Below, in pieces: positions 1 to 8,998 of a DNA stretch of 64,000 bases. Numbering within the stretch: position 1 is the stretch's first letter; each line of letters opens with the position of its first letter. Source of the stretch: an uncultured Pelagibacteraceae bacterium (lineage in GTDB: Bacteria > Pseudomonadota > Alphaproteobacteria > Pelagibacterales > Pelagibacteraceae); assembly GCA_902622795.1 (NCBI GenBank), contig CACNRD010000001.1, forward strand, positions 1 through 64,000. The letters are read 5' to 3'. A program made the position numbers and the translations under genes. The notes beneath the pieces were generated by a model. It did no database searches and was not told where the DNA came from. It worked only from the letters and a program-made list of their open reading frames with translations.

Positions 1-2
1 TT

Positions 3-1070
3 GTATTTATTCACGAATATGGCCACTATTATTTTGCTAGAAAATATGGAGTAGGTGTTACTGATTTTTCAATTGGATTTGGTAAAGAATTATTTGGCTG
101 GAATGACAAATACGGAACGCGTTGGAAAATATGTGCAATTCCACTGGGAGGTTATGTTAAATTTTTTGGGGATAGAAATGTATATTCTCAAGCTGACCAT
201 AAAGAAATACTAGAAAAATACAGTAAAGAAGAACAAGAAAAATTATTTATTTTAAAACCTTTGTATCAAAGGGTATTAATTGTTTTTGGTGGACCTTTGG
301 CTAATTTTTTATTGGCTTTAGTTATCTTTTTTTCAATTTATACTTTTATTGGTAAAGATTTTACTCCAGCAATTATTAATGAGGTGCAAAAAGATAGCCC
401 AGCAATGACTGGAGGCCTTAAAAATCAGGATATAATTTTAGAAATAGACGGAAATAAAGTTCAAAGTATCATGGAGGTTTCTAAATTTATCACCATGTCC
501 ACAGGAGATGTTATAGATTTCAAAGTTAAACGTTCTTACGATGAATTAATTTTAAGAATTAAACCTAACATTGTTCAAGGTGAAGATGGATTAGGTAATA
601 AAATTAATAAAAGAATGGTTGGAATAAAACTTGGGGCTTACAATAATGAAGTAAATCATGTTAAATTAGGTCCTGCTCAGGCAATATACCATGCAGCTCA
701 TGAAGTATATTACGTCAGTACTTCATCACTAAAATACATTGGTGGAATGATCATGGGAAAAGCGGATACCTCCCAACTTGGTGGTCCAATTAGAATTGCA
801 AAGATATCTGGACAAGTTGCAACCTTTGGAGTGATAGCTTTTATAAGCATGATGGCTTATATTTCCATTAGTTTAGGGTTAATTAATTTGTTTCCAATAC
901 CTATGCTTGATGGAGGTCACTTAATGTTTTATGCATTTGAAAGTATTTTAGGGCGTCCCTTGTCACAAAAAACGCAAGAAGGGTTTTTTCGAATCGGTAT
1001 GTTTTTGTTGCTATCATTAATGTTTTTCACAACCTTTAATGACCTAAAAGATTTAGGTTTGTTTAGCTAA
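3..1070 (+). CDS. rseP: RIP metalloprotease RseP (M50), 5' truncated by window start
   Basis: Open frame from base 3 encodes VFIHEYGHYYFARKYG (HExxH zinc motif), a PDZ-like segment and a C-terminal FPIPMLDGGHL motif. The TTG at 261 in the ORF track is internal. Confidence 0.93.
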   Translation, partial: VFIHEYGHYYFARKYGVGVTDFSIGFGKELFGWNDKYGTRWKICAIPLGGYVKFFGDRNVYSQADHKEILEKYSKEEQEKLFILKPLYQRVLIVFGGPLANFLLALVIFFSIYTFIGKDFTPAIINEVQKDSPAMTGGLKNQDIILEIDGNKVQSIMEVSKFITMSTGDVIDFKVKRSYDELILRIKPNIVQGEDGLGNKINKRMVGIKLGAYNNEVNHVKLGPAQAIYHAAHEVYYVSTSSLKYIGGMIMGKADTSQLGGPIRIAKISGQVATFGVIAFISMMAYISISLGLINLFPIPMLDGGHLMFYAFESILGRPLSQKTQEGFFRIGMFLLLSLMFFTTFNDLKDLGLFS

Positions 1071-1227
1071 CAAAAGTTTTCTCAACATCAAAAAATCAAG
1101 TAAAATCAACACTTATTTAAATTTTCACAAGATATTGTGTTATTTTTATTTTTTAACACTAAAAAAAAGCTTGATTAATCAACGTTTATGGCAAGTATAA
1201 ATATTAACCAACAAAACCGGAGCTAAA

Positions 1228-1503
1228 ATGAACAAAAAACAACTGATTGCACAGCTTTCTGGCTCATTAAATTTGAGTAAAGCGGATGCAGAACGAACAT
1301 TTGATACGATTACCAACACTATTTTAGATGCTTTAAAAGGTGATGATTCAGTGAAAATTGCTGGATTTGGTACATATAAAGTAGCTAAAAGAAAAGCTAG
1401 AGTTGGAAGAAATCCTAGAACGGGTGAACAAATTCAAATCGCTGCTTCTCAGAAGGTAAAATTTTTACCAGCAAAAGCTTTAAAAGAAGTATTTAATAAA
1501 TAG
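1228..1503 (+). CDS. hupB: HU family DNA-binding protein
   Basis: 91 aa; GFGTYKVAKRKARVGRNPRTGEQIQI signature of HU/IHF. Confidence 0.95.
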   Translation: MNKKQLIAQLSGSLNLSKADAERTFDTITNTILDALKGDDSVKIAGFGTYKVAKRKARVGRNPRTGEQIQIAASQKVKFLPAKALKEVFNK

Positions 1504-1515
1504 TCATTTTTTTTA

Positions 1516-1553
1516 ACAGCCCTAATGTAAAAAATACACGTTAGGGCTGTTTC
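1516..1553 (+). terminator. Rho-independent-like terminator after HU
   Basis: Inverted repeat ACAGCCCTAA (1516-1525) / TTAGGGCTGT (1541-1550), followed by TTCT. Confidence 0.7.
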
Positions 1554-1621
1554 TATATGCAAATACTGCATATCCAATTTTCCTAATCAGCGTTAGTTTT
1601 CAAATTTATTAAAAAATATAA

Positions 1622-1642
1622 CTCCATCTTTAACAGTGGAGG
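1622..1642 (+). promoter_or_regulatory. Hairpin overlapping the amt Shine-Dalgarno
   Basis: CTCCA (1622-1626) pairs with TGGAG (1637-1641), overlapping GGAGG (1638-1642) 5 nt before the ATG at 1647. Confidence 0.4.
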
Positions 1643-1646
1643 TCTT

Positions 1647-2948
1647 ATGACTAAATTAATAAAAAGAATATCTGCGCCACTTCTAAGTTTAATATTTTTA
1701 TTAAACATGAGTAGTGCAGGAATGGCAGAAACTACTGTTTCTGCTGAAGTTCAAGCTATATTCAATTCACTACTATTTCTAATTTGTGGTTTCCTTGTCA
1801 TGTTTATGGCTGCGGGTTTTGCGATGCTAGAATCTGGTATGGTAACTTCAAAAAGTGTTTCAGTAATTTGTGCAAAGAACATTGGTCTTTACTCAATTGC
1901 TGGAATAATGTTCTGGTTGTTTGGATATAACTTAGCGTATGGAATTCCAGAAGGTGGATACATTGGAACATTCACTCCATGGTCAGATGCAAGTTCAGTT
2001 GATACTGGATATGCAGATGGTTCTGACTGGTATTTCCAAATGGTTTTCTGTGCAACAACAGTATCAATTTGTTCAGGAGCAATGGCTGAAAGAGTTAAAC
2101 TTTGGCCGTTCTTTCTATTCGCAGCAATTTTAGCTGGAATTATTTATCCAATAGTAATGGGTTGGCAGTGGGGTGGAGGCTGGTTAGCAGAACTTGGCTT
2201 CTCAGATTTCGCTGGTTCAACTTTAGTACACTCAACAGGTGGTGCAGCTGCACTAGCTGGGATAATTTTGCTAGGTGCGCGTTCAGGAAGATTTGACAGT
2301 AAAGGTGAGGCTAGAGCGCTTAAACCTTTCGCTGCTTCTTCAATTCCATTAGTAACTGTAGGTGTATTTATCTTATGGTTAGGTTGGTTTGGATTCAATG
2401 GTGGATCTCAATTAGCTATTGGAACATTTGATGATGCAGTAGCTGTATCAAATATATTTATTAATACCAATCTTGCAGCCTGTGGTGGTGTAATGGCCGC
2501 GGCTATAATTACAAGATTGTTGTTTGGTAAAACAGATGTTGTACAAATGTTAAACGGAGCAATCGGTGGATTAGTTGCAGTAACTGCTGAACCATTGGCA
2601 CCAACTCCTTTAGCTGCAATTTTCATTGGAGCTATTGGTGGTCTGATCGTTGTATTTGGAACTAAATTATTATTCAGTTTTAAACTTGACGATGTTGTAG
2701 GTGCAATTCCAGCTCACATGTTTGCTGGAATTTGGGGAACACTAGCAGTTCCACTAACAAATACTGATGCATCTTTTAGCGCACAATTAATTGGTGTGCT
2801 ATCAATTAACATTTTTGTATTTGTCGTGTCATACATTGTGTTCTCGATTATGAAAGGAACATTTGGAATTAGATTAAGTAAAGAGGCTGAATCCAAAGGT
2901 ACTGACGTGACCGAAACAGGTGTAATAGCATACGCAATACGAGACTAA
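1647..2948 (+). CDS. amt: Ammonium transporter (Amt/MEP/Rh family)
   Basis: 433 aa polytopic protein with signal peptide; HSTGGAAALAGIILLGARSGRF and GGVMAAAIITRLL motifs. Confidence 0.95.
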   Translation: MTKLIKRISAPLLSLIFLLNMSSAGMAETTVSAEVQAIFNSLLFLICGFLVMFMAAGFAMLESGMVTSKSVSVICAKNIGLYSIAGIMFWLFGYNLAYGIPEGGYIGTFTPWSDASSVDTGYADGSDWYFQMVFCATTVSICSGAMAERVKLWPFFLFAAILAGIIYPIVMGWQWGGGWLAELGFSDFAGSTLVHSTGGAAALAGIILLGARSGRFDSKGEARALKPFAASSIPLVTVGVFILWLGWFGFNGGSQLAIGTFDDAVAVSNIFINTNLAACGGVMAAAIITRLLFGKTDVVQMLNGAIGGLVAVTAEPLAPTPLAAIFIGAIGGLIVVFGTKLLFSFKLDDVVGAIPAHMFAGIWGTLAVPLTNTDASFSAQLIGVLSINIFVFVVSYIVFSIMKGTFGIRLSKEAESKGTDVTETGVIAYAIRD

Positions 2949-2960
2949 TTGCATGCAATA

Positions 2961-3007
2961 TAGGGGCTCTTCGATCTCCATGTCGTTATCTCATTGAAGA
3001 GCCCCTA
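2961..3007. other. Long perfect inverted repeat in the amt 3' region
   Basis: TAGGGGCTCTTC (2961-2972) / GAAGAGCCCCTA (2996-3007), 12 bp, 23-nt loop, no T-run after it. Confidence 0.7.
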
Positions 3008-3050
3008 ACAAAACAAAATTAGCTTAATATCTCTCTCTTGCTAGTTAGTT

Positions 3051-3076
3051 AAGGCCCCGAAAGGGGCCTTTTTATT
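3051..3076 (+). terminator. Intrinsic terminator between convergent amt and bcp
   Basis: AAGGCCCC-GAAA-GGGGCCTT followed by TTTATTTT; GAAA tetraloop. Confidence 0.88.
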
Positions 3077-3542
3077 TTACGATACTTTTTAGAGTTTCTA
3101 ATACTTCTATAGCATGATCTTTGGCTTTAACGTTGTTCCAAACCTTTAATATTTGCCCTTTTTTATCAAGTAAATATGTAGTTCTAACCACACCCATAAA
3201 TTCCTTGCCCATGAATTTTTTCTTTTGCCATACTTTATATTTTTTTAAGACTTTTAATTCTTCGTCAGATATTAAATCAAATTTAATTTTATATTTATCC
3301 CTAAATTTATCGTGACTTTTTAAACCATCTTTCGAAATACCATAAACTTCACATTCTAATTTTTTAAATTTTGAAAGTAATTTATTAAATTCATTTGTTT
3401 CGATTGTGCATCCAGGAGTATCATCTTTAGGATAGAAATATAAAACAACATATTTTCCAAAAGAGTCTTTTAAAGAATAATTATTTTTAGATGTAGAAAG
3501 TGATGTAAAAGCAGGTGCTTTTGAATTAATTTTTAATGTCAT
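3072..3542 (-). CDS. bcp: Peroxiredoxin, Bcp/PrxQ type
   Basis: 156 aa; YFYPKDDTPGCTIETNEF active-site motif. Confidence 0.93.
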   Translation of the reverse strand: MTLKINSKAPAFTSLSTSKNNYSLKDSFGKYVVLYFYPKDDTPGCTIETNEFNKLLSKFKKLECEVYGISKDGLKSHDKFRDKYKIKFDLISDEELKVLKKYKVWQKKKFMGKEFMGVVRTTYLLDKKGQILKVWNNVKAKDHAIEVLETLKSIVK

Positions 3543-4567
3543 ATCTTATTTTTTTCCCATAGTTTTTTATAATTTACCAAAGGAGATAAACCATAAATAG
3601 AGTTAATGTTAGTGTAATGGACTGCTATTGCTGGCATTGGACTAATACACAGTTCAGTTTTATATATATTATGAAATGGTTTTTCAAAAGGATTATGTTC
3701 AAATTCACAAGCACTAACAAATTTCTTAAAATGTTTATTAACAATTTTTGAACTTGTTAAAAAAGTACACAATGTTTCATTTATAGATCGCCAGTGACGC
3801 CCATGACCCAAAAAAATATTTGAATTTTCTAATTTATTATACAAATATGGATAGTCAGATGGACACATTATTAATTCTTTCCCTGTTTGACTAGAAATTC
3901 TTTCATAAGTATAAATCATTTCTTCAATAGCATTTACTGAATGAATGTAATCGTCTTCTACAAAATAAACTAAGTCTTCACAATCCTTTCCTAAATTTAA
4001 GGACTGATTTATATTACACATATTAGAAATTTGATTATTAGTTACTTTTTTTCCATCTTGATTAAGTTTTTTTATATTTTTTTTATAATGTTCTATATTT
4101 AATTTTATTATTTCACTTTTAAAAAATTGTACCTTTAATATTTTTTTCATTTTTTTAACGATTTTTTCATCAGAGTTATGATCTATTATGGTGAACTTTA
4201 ATTTTATTTTTTTAAACAATTTTTTACTATTGTTAATTGAATTAATAATAGAGCTTAATGTTTTAAGTGAGTAATCTTTTTTAGTTAAATTAAATATTCT
4301 TTTTTTAGATTGTGACAACATATTAACCGAAGCACAGGTTCTGAGAATAATATTGAGTGATTTTACTGGTCTAGTAACTTTTATTCTACCCATCGGTAAT
4401 AGTAGGGACTCTTTACCTATTTTTGATATGTTATTATGCCCATCTTTACTCATTACTGGTAAATGGAGGTTCCCTTGATCTATAATTTCAAAATCAAGTT
4501 TTCTACAGATTTTAATAAATATTTTTTTTAAAAAATTAGATTTTATGTTTTGATTTTGAAGCTTCAT
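3539..4567 (-). CDS. Hypothetical protein, possibly glycosyltransferase-like
   Basis: 342 aa; contains LVYFVEDDYIHSVNAIEEM, compatible with a GT-A DxD-like site; weak assignment. Confidence 0.5.
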   Translation of the reverse strand: MKLQNQNIKSNFLKKIFIKICRKLDFEIIDQGNLHLPVMSKDGHNNISKIGKESLLLPMGRIKVTRPVKSLNIILRTCASVNMLSQSKKRIFNLTKKDYSLKTLSSIINSINNSKKLFKKIKLKFTIIDHNSDEKIVKKMKKILKVQFFKSEIIKLNIEHYKKNIKKLNQDGKKVTNNQISNMCNINQSLNLGKDCEDLVYFVEDDYIHSVNAIEEMIYTYERISSQTGKELIMCPSDYPYLYNKLENSNIFLGHGRHWRSINETLCTFLTSSKIVNKHFKKFVSACEFEHNPFEKPFHNIYKTELCISPMPAIAVHYTNINSIYGLSPLVNYKKLWEKNKI

Positions 4568-4585
4568 AAGTTAGATTATTTTTAT

Positions 4586-4969
4586 ATGTCAATTCTATCA
4601 TCTAAAACTCTTGTTGATAATGCTTTAAAAGAGATAAAAACAATTAACACAGACGAAGCTGTTCAATTACTAGAGGATAATAAATGTAATTTAATTGATA
4701 TACGAGATGTTCGTGAGTTAGAGAGAGATGGAAGAGTAGAAGGTTCACACCATATACCAAGAGGAATGTTAGAATTCTGGTTAGATCCTGGAAGTGCTTA
4801 TTTTCAGAAGGGAAAACTTGATCAAGAGAAAGAAATGGTTTTATTTTGTGCTGGTGGGTTAAGATCTGCACTTGCAGCAAAAACATTAAAAGATATGGGA
4901 TTTAAAAATGTTTCTCATATAGATGGTGGATTTGGAGCTATCAGACAAAGTAAATTTAAAATAGTTTAA
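4586..4969 (+). CDS. Rhodanese-like domain protein
   Basis: NLIDIRDVRELERDGRVEGSHHIPRG and active-site FCAGGLRSALAAKTL; the downstream ATG at 4586 is preferred over 4550. Confidence 0.88.
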   Translation: MSILSSKTLVDNALKEIKTINTDEAVQLLEDNKCNLIDIRDVRELERDGRVEGSHHIPRGMLEFWLDPGSAYFQKGKLDQEKEMVLFCAGGLRSALAAKTLKDMGFKNVSHIDGGFGAIRQSKFKIV

Positions 4970-5544
4970 TTATTTTTCAATTCATCTAAAGCATAATCTA
5001 AACGATCTTGTCCCCAAAAAATTTTATTATTAACAACAAATGTGGGGGCTCCGAAAATTTCTTTTTTAAAGGCTTCACTAGTAAAATTTTTTAATTTGTC
5101 TTTAATTTCTTGTTTGGAAATACTTTTAAAAAAATCTTTGTGATTGATACTTAAGTTTTCGAGTAAATGGATTATATTTTTTTCATCAGTTAAATCTGTA
5201 TCATTTTGCCAATACGCATTAAAAAAAGTTTCTAAATATTTTTTTTTTTTACTTTCTTCTACTGCCAAGTAACCTCTCATAATGTAAAGTGAATTAATTG
5301 GAAATTTTGAATTCCAAATAAAATTAATTTTATTTTTTTTAGAAATCAATTCACAATCATTTTTCATATTTTTTAATTTAAATTTGTTAAAAGCTGGTGC
5401 AGTTATATCAACCAGATTATGTAACCCACCTAATAGAATAGGCTTATAATTGAATTTTATATTTTCAATTTTGATAATATTTTTATAAGCGATAAAGGCG
5501 TAGGGGCTTATAAAATCAAAATAAAAATCTATATGATTACTCAT
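4966..5544 (-). CDS. DsbA-family 2-hydroxychromene-2-carboxylate isomerase-like protein
   Basis: 192 aa; FYFDFISPYAFIAYKN and EIFGAPTFVVNNKIFWGQDRLDYAL motifs. Confidence 0.85.
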   Translation of the reverse strand: MSNHIDFYFDFISPYAFIAYKNIIKIENIKFNYKPILLGGLHNLVDITAPAFNKFKLKNMKNDCELISKKNKINFIWNSKFPINSLYIMRGYLAVEESKKKKYLETFFNAYWQNDTDLTDEKNIIHLLENLSINHKDFFKSISKQEIKDKLKNFTSEAFKKEIFGAPTFVVNNKIFWGQDRLDYALDELKNN

Positions 5545-6010
5545 ACAGATTTATTCTTTTTGCGTAAAAAATTCTAATTAACCAATAAACAAAAACACCA
5601 AACGGTCCTATCAAATATGTAATTATCAATGGTGCTGCAAGCAGAATTTTATTAATTGAAAATTTTTGAGCATCCTTAACAATCCATCCACCAACAAATA
5701 AATTTATAGCTATGAAATGAGTCCAGAAAATCATTAAGTAAAACGGGTCCTCAAATAACCTGGATAATTCATTTAGACCCAAATAAAGATTAAAATTTCC
5801 ATCAAAATCATAACCAATTAGGAAGGATTTATATAAAATAAAAATATAAATACCGCTTAGTAATACAAATGGGAAAATAGAGGTTACAAAAAATCGACAT
5901 AAATAAGATTGTGGAAAAAAGATTAAAATAAGCCAGAAAGGGATAACCCCTAAATTAATCCACATATAAACTGTTTCAATTGTAAAATAAGTATAAATTT
6001 GTTCGATCAT
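5537..6010 (-). CDS. ABA4-like (DUF4281) integral membrane protein
   Basis: 157 aa, about 4 TM; LFEDPFYLMIFWTHFIAINLFVGGWIVKDAQ and GPFGVFVYWLIR resemble the ABA4-like family. Confidence 0.7.
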   Translation of the reverse strand: MIEQIYTYFTIETVYMWINLGVIPFWLILIFFPQSYLCRFFVTSIFPFVLLSGIYIFILYKSFLIGYDFDGNFNLYLGLNELSRLFEDPFYLMIFWTHFIAINLFVGGWIVKDAQKFSINKILLAAPLIITYLIGPFGVFVYWLIRIFYAKRINLYE

Positions 6011-6036
6011 TTAAGTATATTATATTCAATCTAATC

Positions 6037-6600
6037 ATGATTCCTATAAGAAATAGAAAAAAAACTCTTCAAGTCACAGTAGATGAAATGAGAAGTTTTT
6101 CTTTTGCATATGTTGAAAAGTACGCACCTTCTAAGCAACAACTTAAAACGTATTTATTAAAAAAATACATGAAACTCTCTGCATCAGATACAAGAAAAAA
6201 GGATGTTAATAAACTAATTGATATTGTTTTATCTGACTTAGAAAAAAATAAATTTATTAACGATCAATTTTATTCTGAAAGTAAAGCAAAAAGCATGGTT
6301 CAAAGAGGACATTCACTTAATAAAATTCGTAACTACTTAATGGGAAAAGGAATAAATCAAGAGTTTATTAAAGATACAGTCAATAAGATTAGAGAAGATA
6401 ATAGTGATCAAGACTTCTTTTCTGCAATAAAAATTTGTAAAAAAAAAAGAATAGGACCAGCTAGAGCTGAAGATAATAGAACTTTATTTTATAAAAAAGA
6501 CATATCATTGTTAGCAAGAAATGGTTTTGATTTTGAAACCTCAAAAAAAGTTATGGATATAGAGAAAGAGGAATTTTTAAAAATTATTAATTTACTCTAA
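6037..6600 (+). CDS. recX: RecX family regulatory protein
   Basis: 187 aa; FINDQFYSESKAKSMVQRGHSLNKIRNYLMGKGI matches RecX architecture. Confidence 0.8.
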   Translation: MIPIRNRKKTLQVTVDEMRSFSFAYVEKYAPSKQQLKTYLLKKYMKLSASDTRKKDVNKLIDIVLSDLEKNKFINDQFYSESKAKSMVQRGHSLNKIRNYLMGKGINQEFIKDTVNKIREDNSDQDFFSAIKICKKKRIGPARAEDNRTLFYKKDISLLARNGFDFETSKKVMDIEKEEFLKIINLL

Positions 6601-6735
6601 ATTTTTTTTATCTTCATCTTTTAAAAGACGATTAATTTTATTTCTAATATAATTTTTAACAAAAACAAAAACTAATAATCCAAAAATAGAGACTGATACA
6701 ATTATAATTAATATAATTCTTAGCTGCTCATCCAT
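6592..6735 (-). CDS. Small single-TM protein (47 aa)
   Basis: Read from reverse strand: MDEQLRIILIIIVSVSIFGLLVFVFVKNYIRNKINRLLKDEDKKNLE*; abuts the gene at 6735; not in the ORF track. Confidence 0.5.
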   Translation of the reverse strand: MDEQLRIILIIIVSVSIFGLLVFVFVKNYIRNKINRLLKDEDKKNLE

Positions 6736-7499
6736 TATAATATAGATTTACTTTTTAAAATTAGACTTGAGTTTTTTAAATCTGGCTTACCATATAAAAT
6801 CTCATTTCCACTAAAATCAGTAACCTCTCCACCTGCATGATTTAAAATTGCATGACCAGCAGCAATATCCCACTCATAAGCTCTAGGCTCTGCAACATAA
6901 CCATCGTATTCACCTGTTGCAACTACACAAAATTTTAAAGAACTTTTCATTTTAATATTTTCCTCTACTCCTAAATCATTATAAATTTTTTGAATCTCAG
7001 GCTTAATTTTATTTGAGTATGAAATAAATTTAATTCGACCCGTGTTTTTTATAATTGACTCACTGAGATTTAATTCTTTACCGTTTTTAAGTTCATATGC
7101 GTTACCTTCTCCATAAGAGTAAAACATTCTTTTTTTAGCAGGAGCATTAATTAAACCCGCCACTGGTTTATTATCCATTACTAGCCCAGCATTAATTGTA
7201 AATTCTTCTAAATTATTTATGTAATCGTGTGTTCCATCGATTGGATCAATAAGCCAAAAATTTTTTAAATTTGATTTATCTTTATTCTCTGAACTTTCTT
7301 CAGAAATTATGGGAATTTCTGGTGTGATTTTAGATATTTCTTTTGTAATAAGCTTGTTTACTTCTATGTCACCATTGCTCACAGGGGTGTTGTCTGATTT
7401 AATTTTTTTTATTAACCCTTTTGTTCTTAATTCAATAGCTAACTCTCCAGCAATTAAAAAACTTTCAATTAAATCCTTAACTATTTTTTTTAAATCCAT
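6735..7499 (-). CDS. cysQ: 3'(2'),5'-bisphosphate nucleotidase CysQ / inositol monophosphatase family
   Basis: 254 aa; PIISEESSE, WLIDPIDGTHDYIN and YEWDIAAGHAIL metal-binding motifs. Confidence 0.85.
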   Translation of the reverse strand: MDLKKIVKDLIESFLIAGELAIELRTKGLIKKIKSDNTPVSNGDIEVNKLITKEISKITPEIPIISEESSENKDKSNLKNFWLIDPIDGTHDYINNLEEFTINAGLVMDNKPVAGLINAPAKKRMFYSYGEGNAYELKNGKELNLSESIIKNTGRIKFISYSNKIKPEIQKIYNDLGVEENIKMKSSLKFCVVATGEYDGYVAEPRAYEWDIAAGHAILNHAGGEVTDFSGNEILYGKPDLKNSSLILKSKSIL

Positions 7500-7502
7500 T
7501 TT

Positions 7503-7673
7503 TTATTTACCAAGTTTTCTCAATTCGATGTTATTTGCATTAATTACTTTTTTACCAGCATTTTCAAAATTAACTGTGACTTTGTCGTTTATTATCGATT
7601 GTACCTGTCCTATTCCCCATTCTTTATTACTTGGATTAGTGACTTTGTCACCTGGTTCATAATCTAAAATCAT
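7503..7673 (-). CDS. DUF3553-like small protein (56 aa)
   Basis: [56 protein letters not shown]; not in the ORF track. Confidence 0.7.
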   Translation of the reverse strand: MILDYEPGDKVTNPSNKEWGIGQVQSIINDKVTVNFENAGKKVINANNIELRKLGK

Positions 7674-7714
7674 TTAATTTAATTTATATTGTAAATCAGT
7701 ATAAATACCACCTT

Positions 7715-8833
7715 ATGAATGAAGAATTAAACTCTTTAGGTTTTAATAAAAAACCATCAGATACTACTTTAGTTGTAGCTATGTCTGGTGGTGTAGATTC
7801 TTCTACAGTTGCAGGCATGATGAAGCAAGAAGGTTATAAAGTTATAGGTATCACTTTAAAGTTATATGATGATGGTAAGGAAGTAGCAGCCTCAAAACAA
7901 TGCTGCTCTGGCCAAGATATTATGGATGCAAAACGAGTGGCTAATAAATTAGATATTGAACATAAAATTTTATATTATCAGGACAAATTTAAACAAGGAG
8001 TAATAGATAATTTTGTTGATAGTTATTTAAAAGGTGAAACTCCTATTCCTTGTGTACAATGTAATCAAACCGTAAAATTTAAAGATTTATTTGAGGTATC
8101 AAAAGAGCTTAATGCCGATGCCTTAGTAACAGGTCACTATGTAAAAAGTATTACAGAAAAAAATACAACAAACATGTACAGAGCAATTGATGAGAACAGA
8201 GATCAAAGCTATTTTTTATTTAATACAACTAGAGAGCAATTAGACTATTTAAGATTTCCCTTAGGTGGAATGTTGAAAGATAAAACTAGAGAGATAGCAA
8301 AAAATTTAGATTTAAATGTTGCTGATAAGCCTGATAGCCAAGACATTTGTTTTGTTCCAAATGGAGATTATGCATCGGTTATACAAAAATTTAGACCTGA
8401 CTCTTTTCAAAAAGGAAATATCAAAAATTTAAATGGCAAAGTTATAGGTGTCCATGACGGTATTATTAATTTTACAATAGGACAACGAAAAGGAATAAAG
8501 GTTTCAGATATAGAGCCTCTTTATGTACTTAAAATTAATTCTGATAAAAATGAAATAATTGTAGGTCCAAAAGAAAAACTTGGAAAACAAACAATTTCTT
8601 TAAAAGATATAAATTTATTAGCACCAAATAATGAATTAGAAAAAAAAATTTTTGTGAAAGTGCGATCAACTGGTGATTTGTTAGAAGCAAATGTTTTTTT
8701 AAATGACAATAAAACAGGTATTGTTAATCTTAGCTTACCAGAGGATGGTATTTCACCTGGACAAGCTTGTGTTTTTTATAACAAAGACCAATTTGGGTAT
8801 AAAGTTCTTGGTGGTGGTTGGATTAAAGAATAG
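7715..8833 (+). CDS. mnmA: tRNA-specific 2-thiouridylase MnmA
   Basis: 372 aa; [17 protein letters not shown]-loop, [20 protein letters not shown]. Confidence 0.96.
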   Translation: MNEELNSLGFNKKPSDTTLVVAMSGGVDSSTVAGMMKQEGYKVIGITLKLYDDGKEVAASKQCCSGQDIMDAKRVANKLDIEHKILYYQDKFKQGVIDNFVDSYLKGETPIPCVQCNQTVKFKDLFEVSKELNADALVTGHYVKSITEKNTTNMYRAIDENRDQSYFLFNTTREQLDYLRFPLGGMLKDKTREIAKNLDLNVADKPDSQDICFVPNGDYASVIQKFRPDSFQKGNIKNLNGKVIGVHDGIINFTIGQRKGIKVSDIEPLYVLKINSDKNEIIVGPKEKLGKQTISLKDINLLAPNNELEKKIFVKVRSTGDLLEANVFLNDNKTGIVNLSLPEDGISPGQACVFYNKDQFGYKVLGGGWIKE

Positions 8834-8841
8834 AAGATTAT

Positions 8842-8925
8842 TTACTTCTTTTTGTTTTTTCTTTTAGCTCTTCTTTTTTTTGAGCCTTGTTTTCTTCGAC
8901 CTCTATGTTTTTTTGGGTAACTCAT
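8842..8925 (-). CDS. Highly basic 27-aa peptide
   Basis: Reverse strand: MSYPKKHRGRRKQGSKKRRAKRKNKKK*; not in the ORF track. Confidence 0.5.
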   Translation of the reverse strand: MSYPKKHRGRRKQGSKKRRAKRKNKKK

Positions 8926-8998
8926 TCAATCCTATTTTAATTATATTGACGTTTTTCATGGGATATAGCATTGTCTTTTAAACATATCAAATTTTATT

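Noticed and set aside
1126-1182. Nested dyads upstream of HU (CACAA/TTGTG, GTGTTA/TAACAC, TTGATTAATCAA)
   Set aside because: Short inverted repeats are expected at this AT content; not enough to call an operator.
1939-2896. Six-frame ORFs inside amt on both strands (1939-2133, 2102-2296, 2144-2398, 2408-2626, 2714-2896)
   Set aside because: They lie wholly within a confidently identified amt gene and have no recognisable features.
7309-7662. 117-aa plus-strand ORF
   Set aside because: Antisense to cysQ-like and DUF3553 genes, which have conserved motifs.
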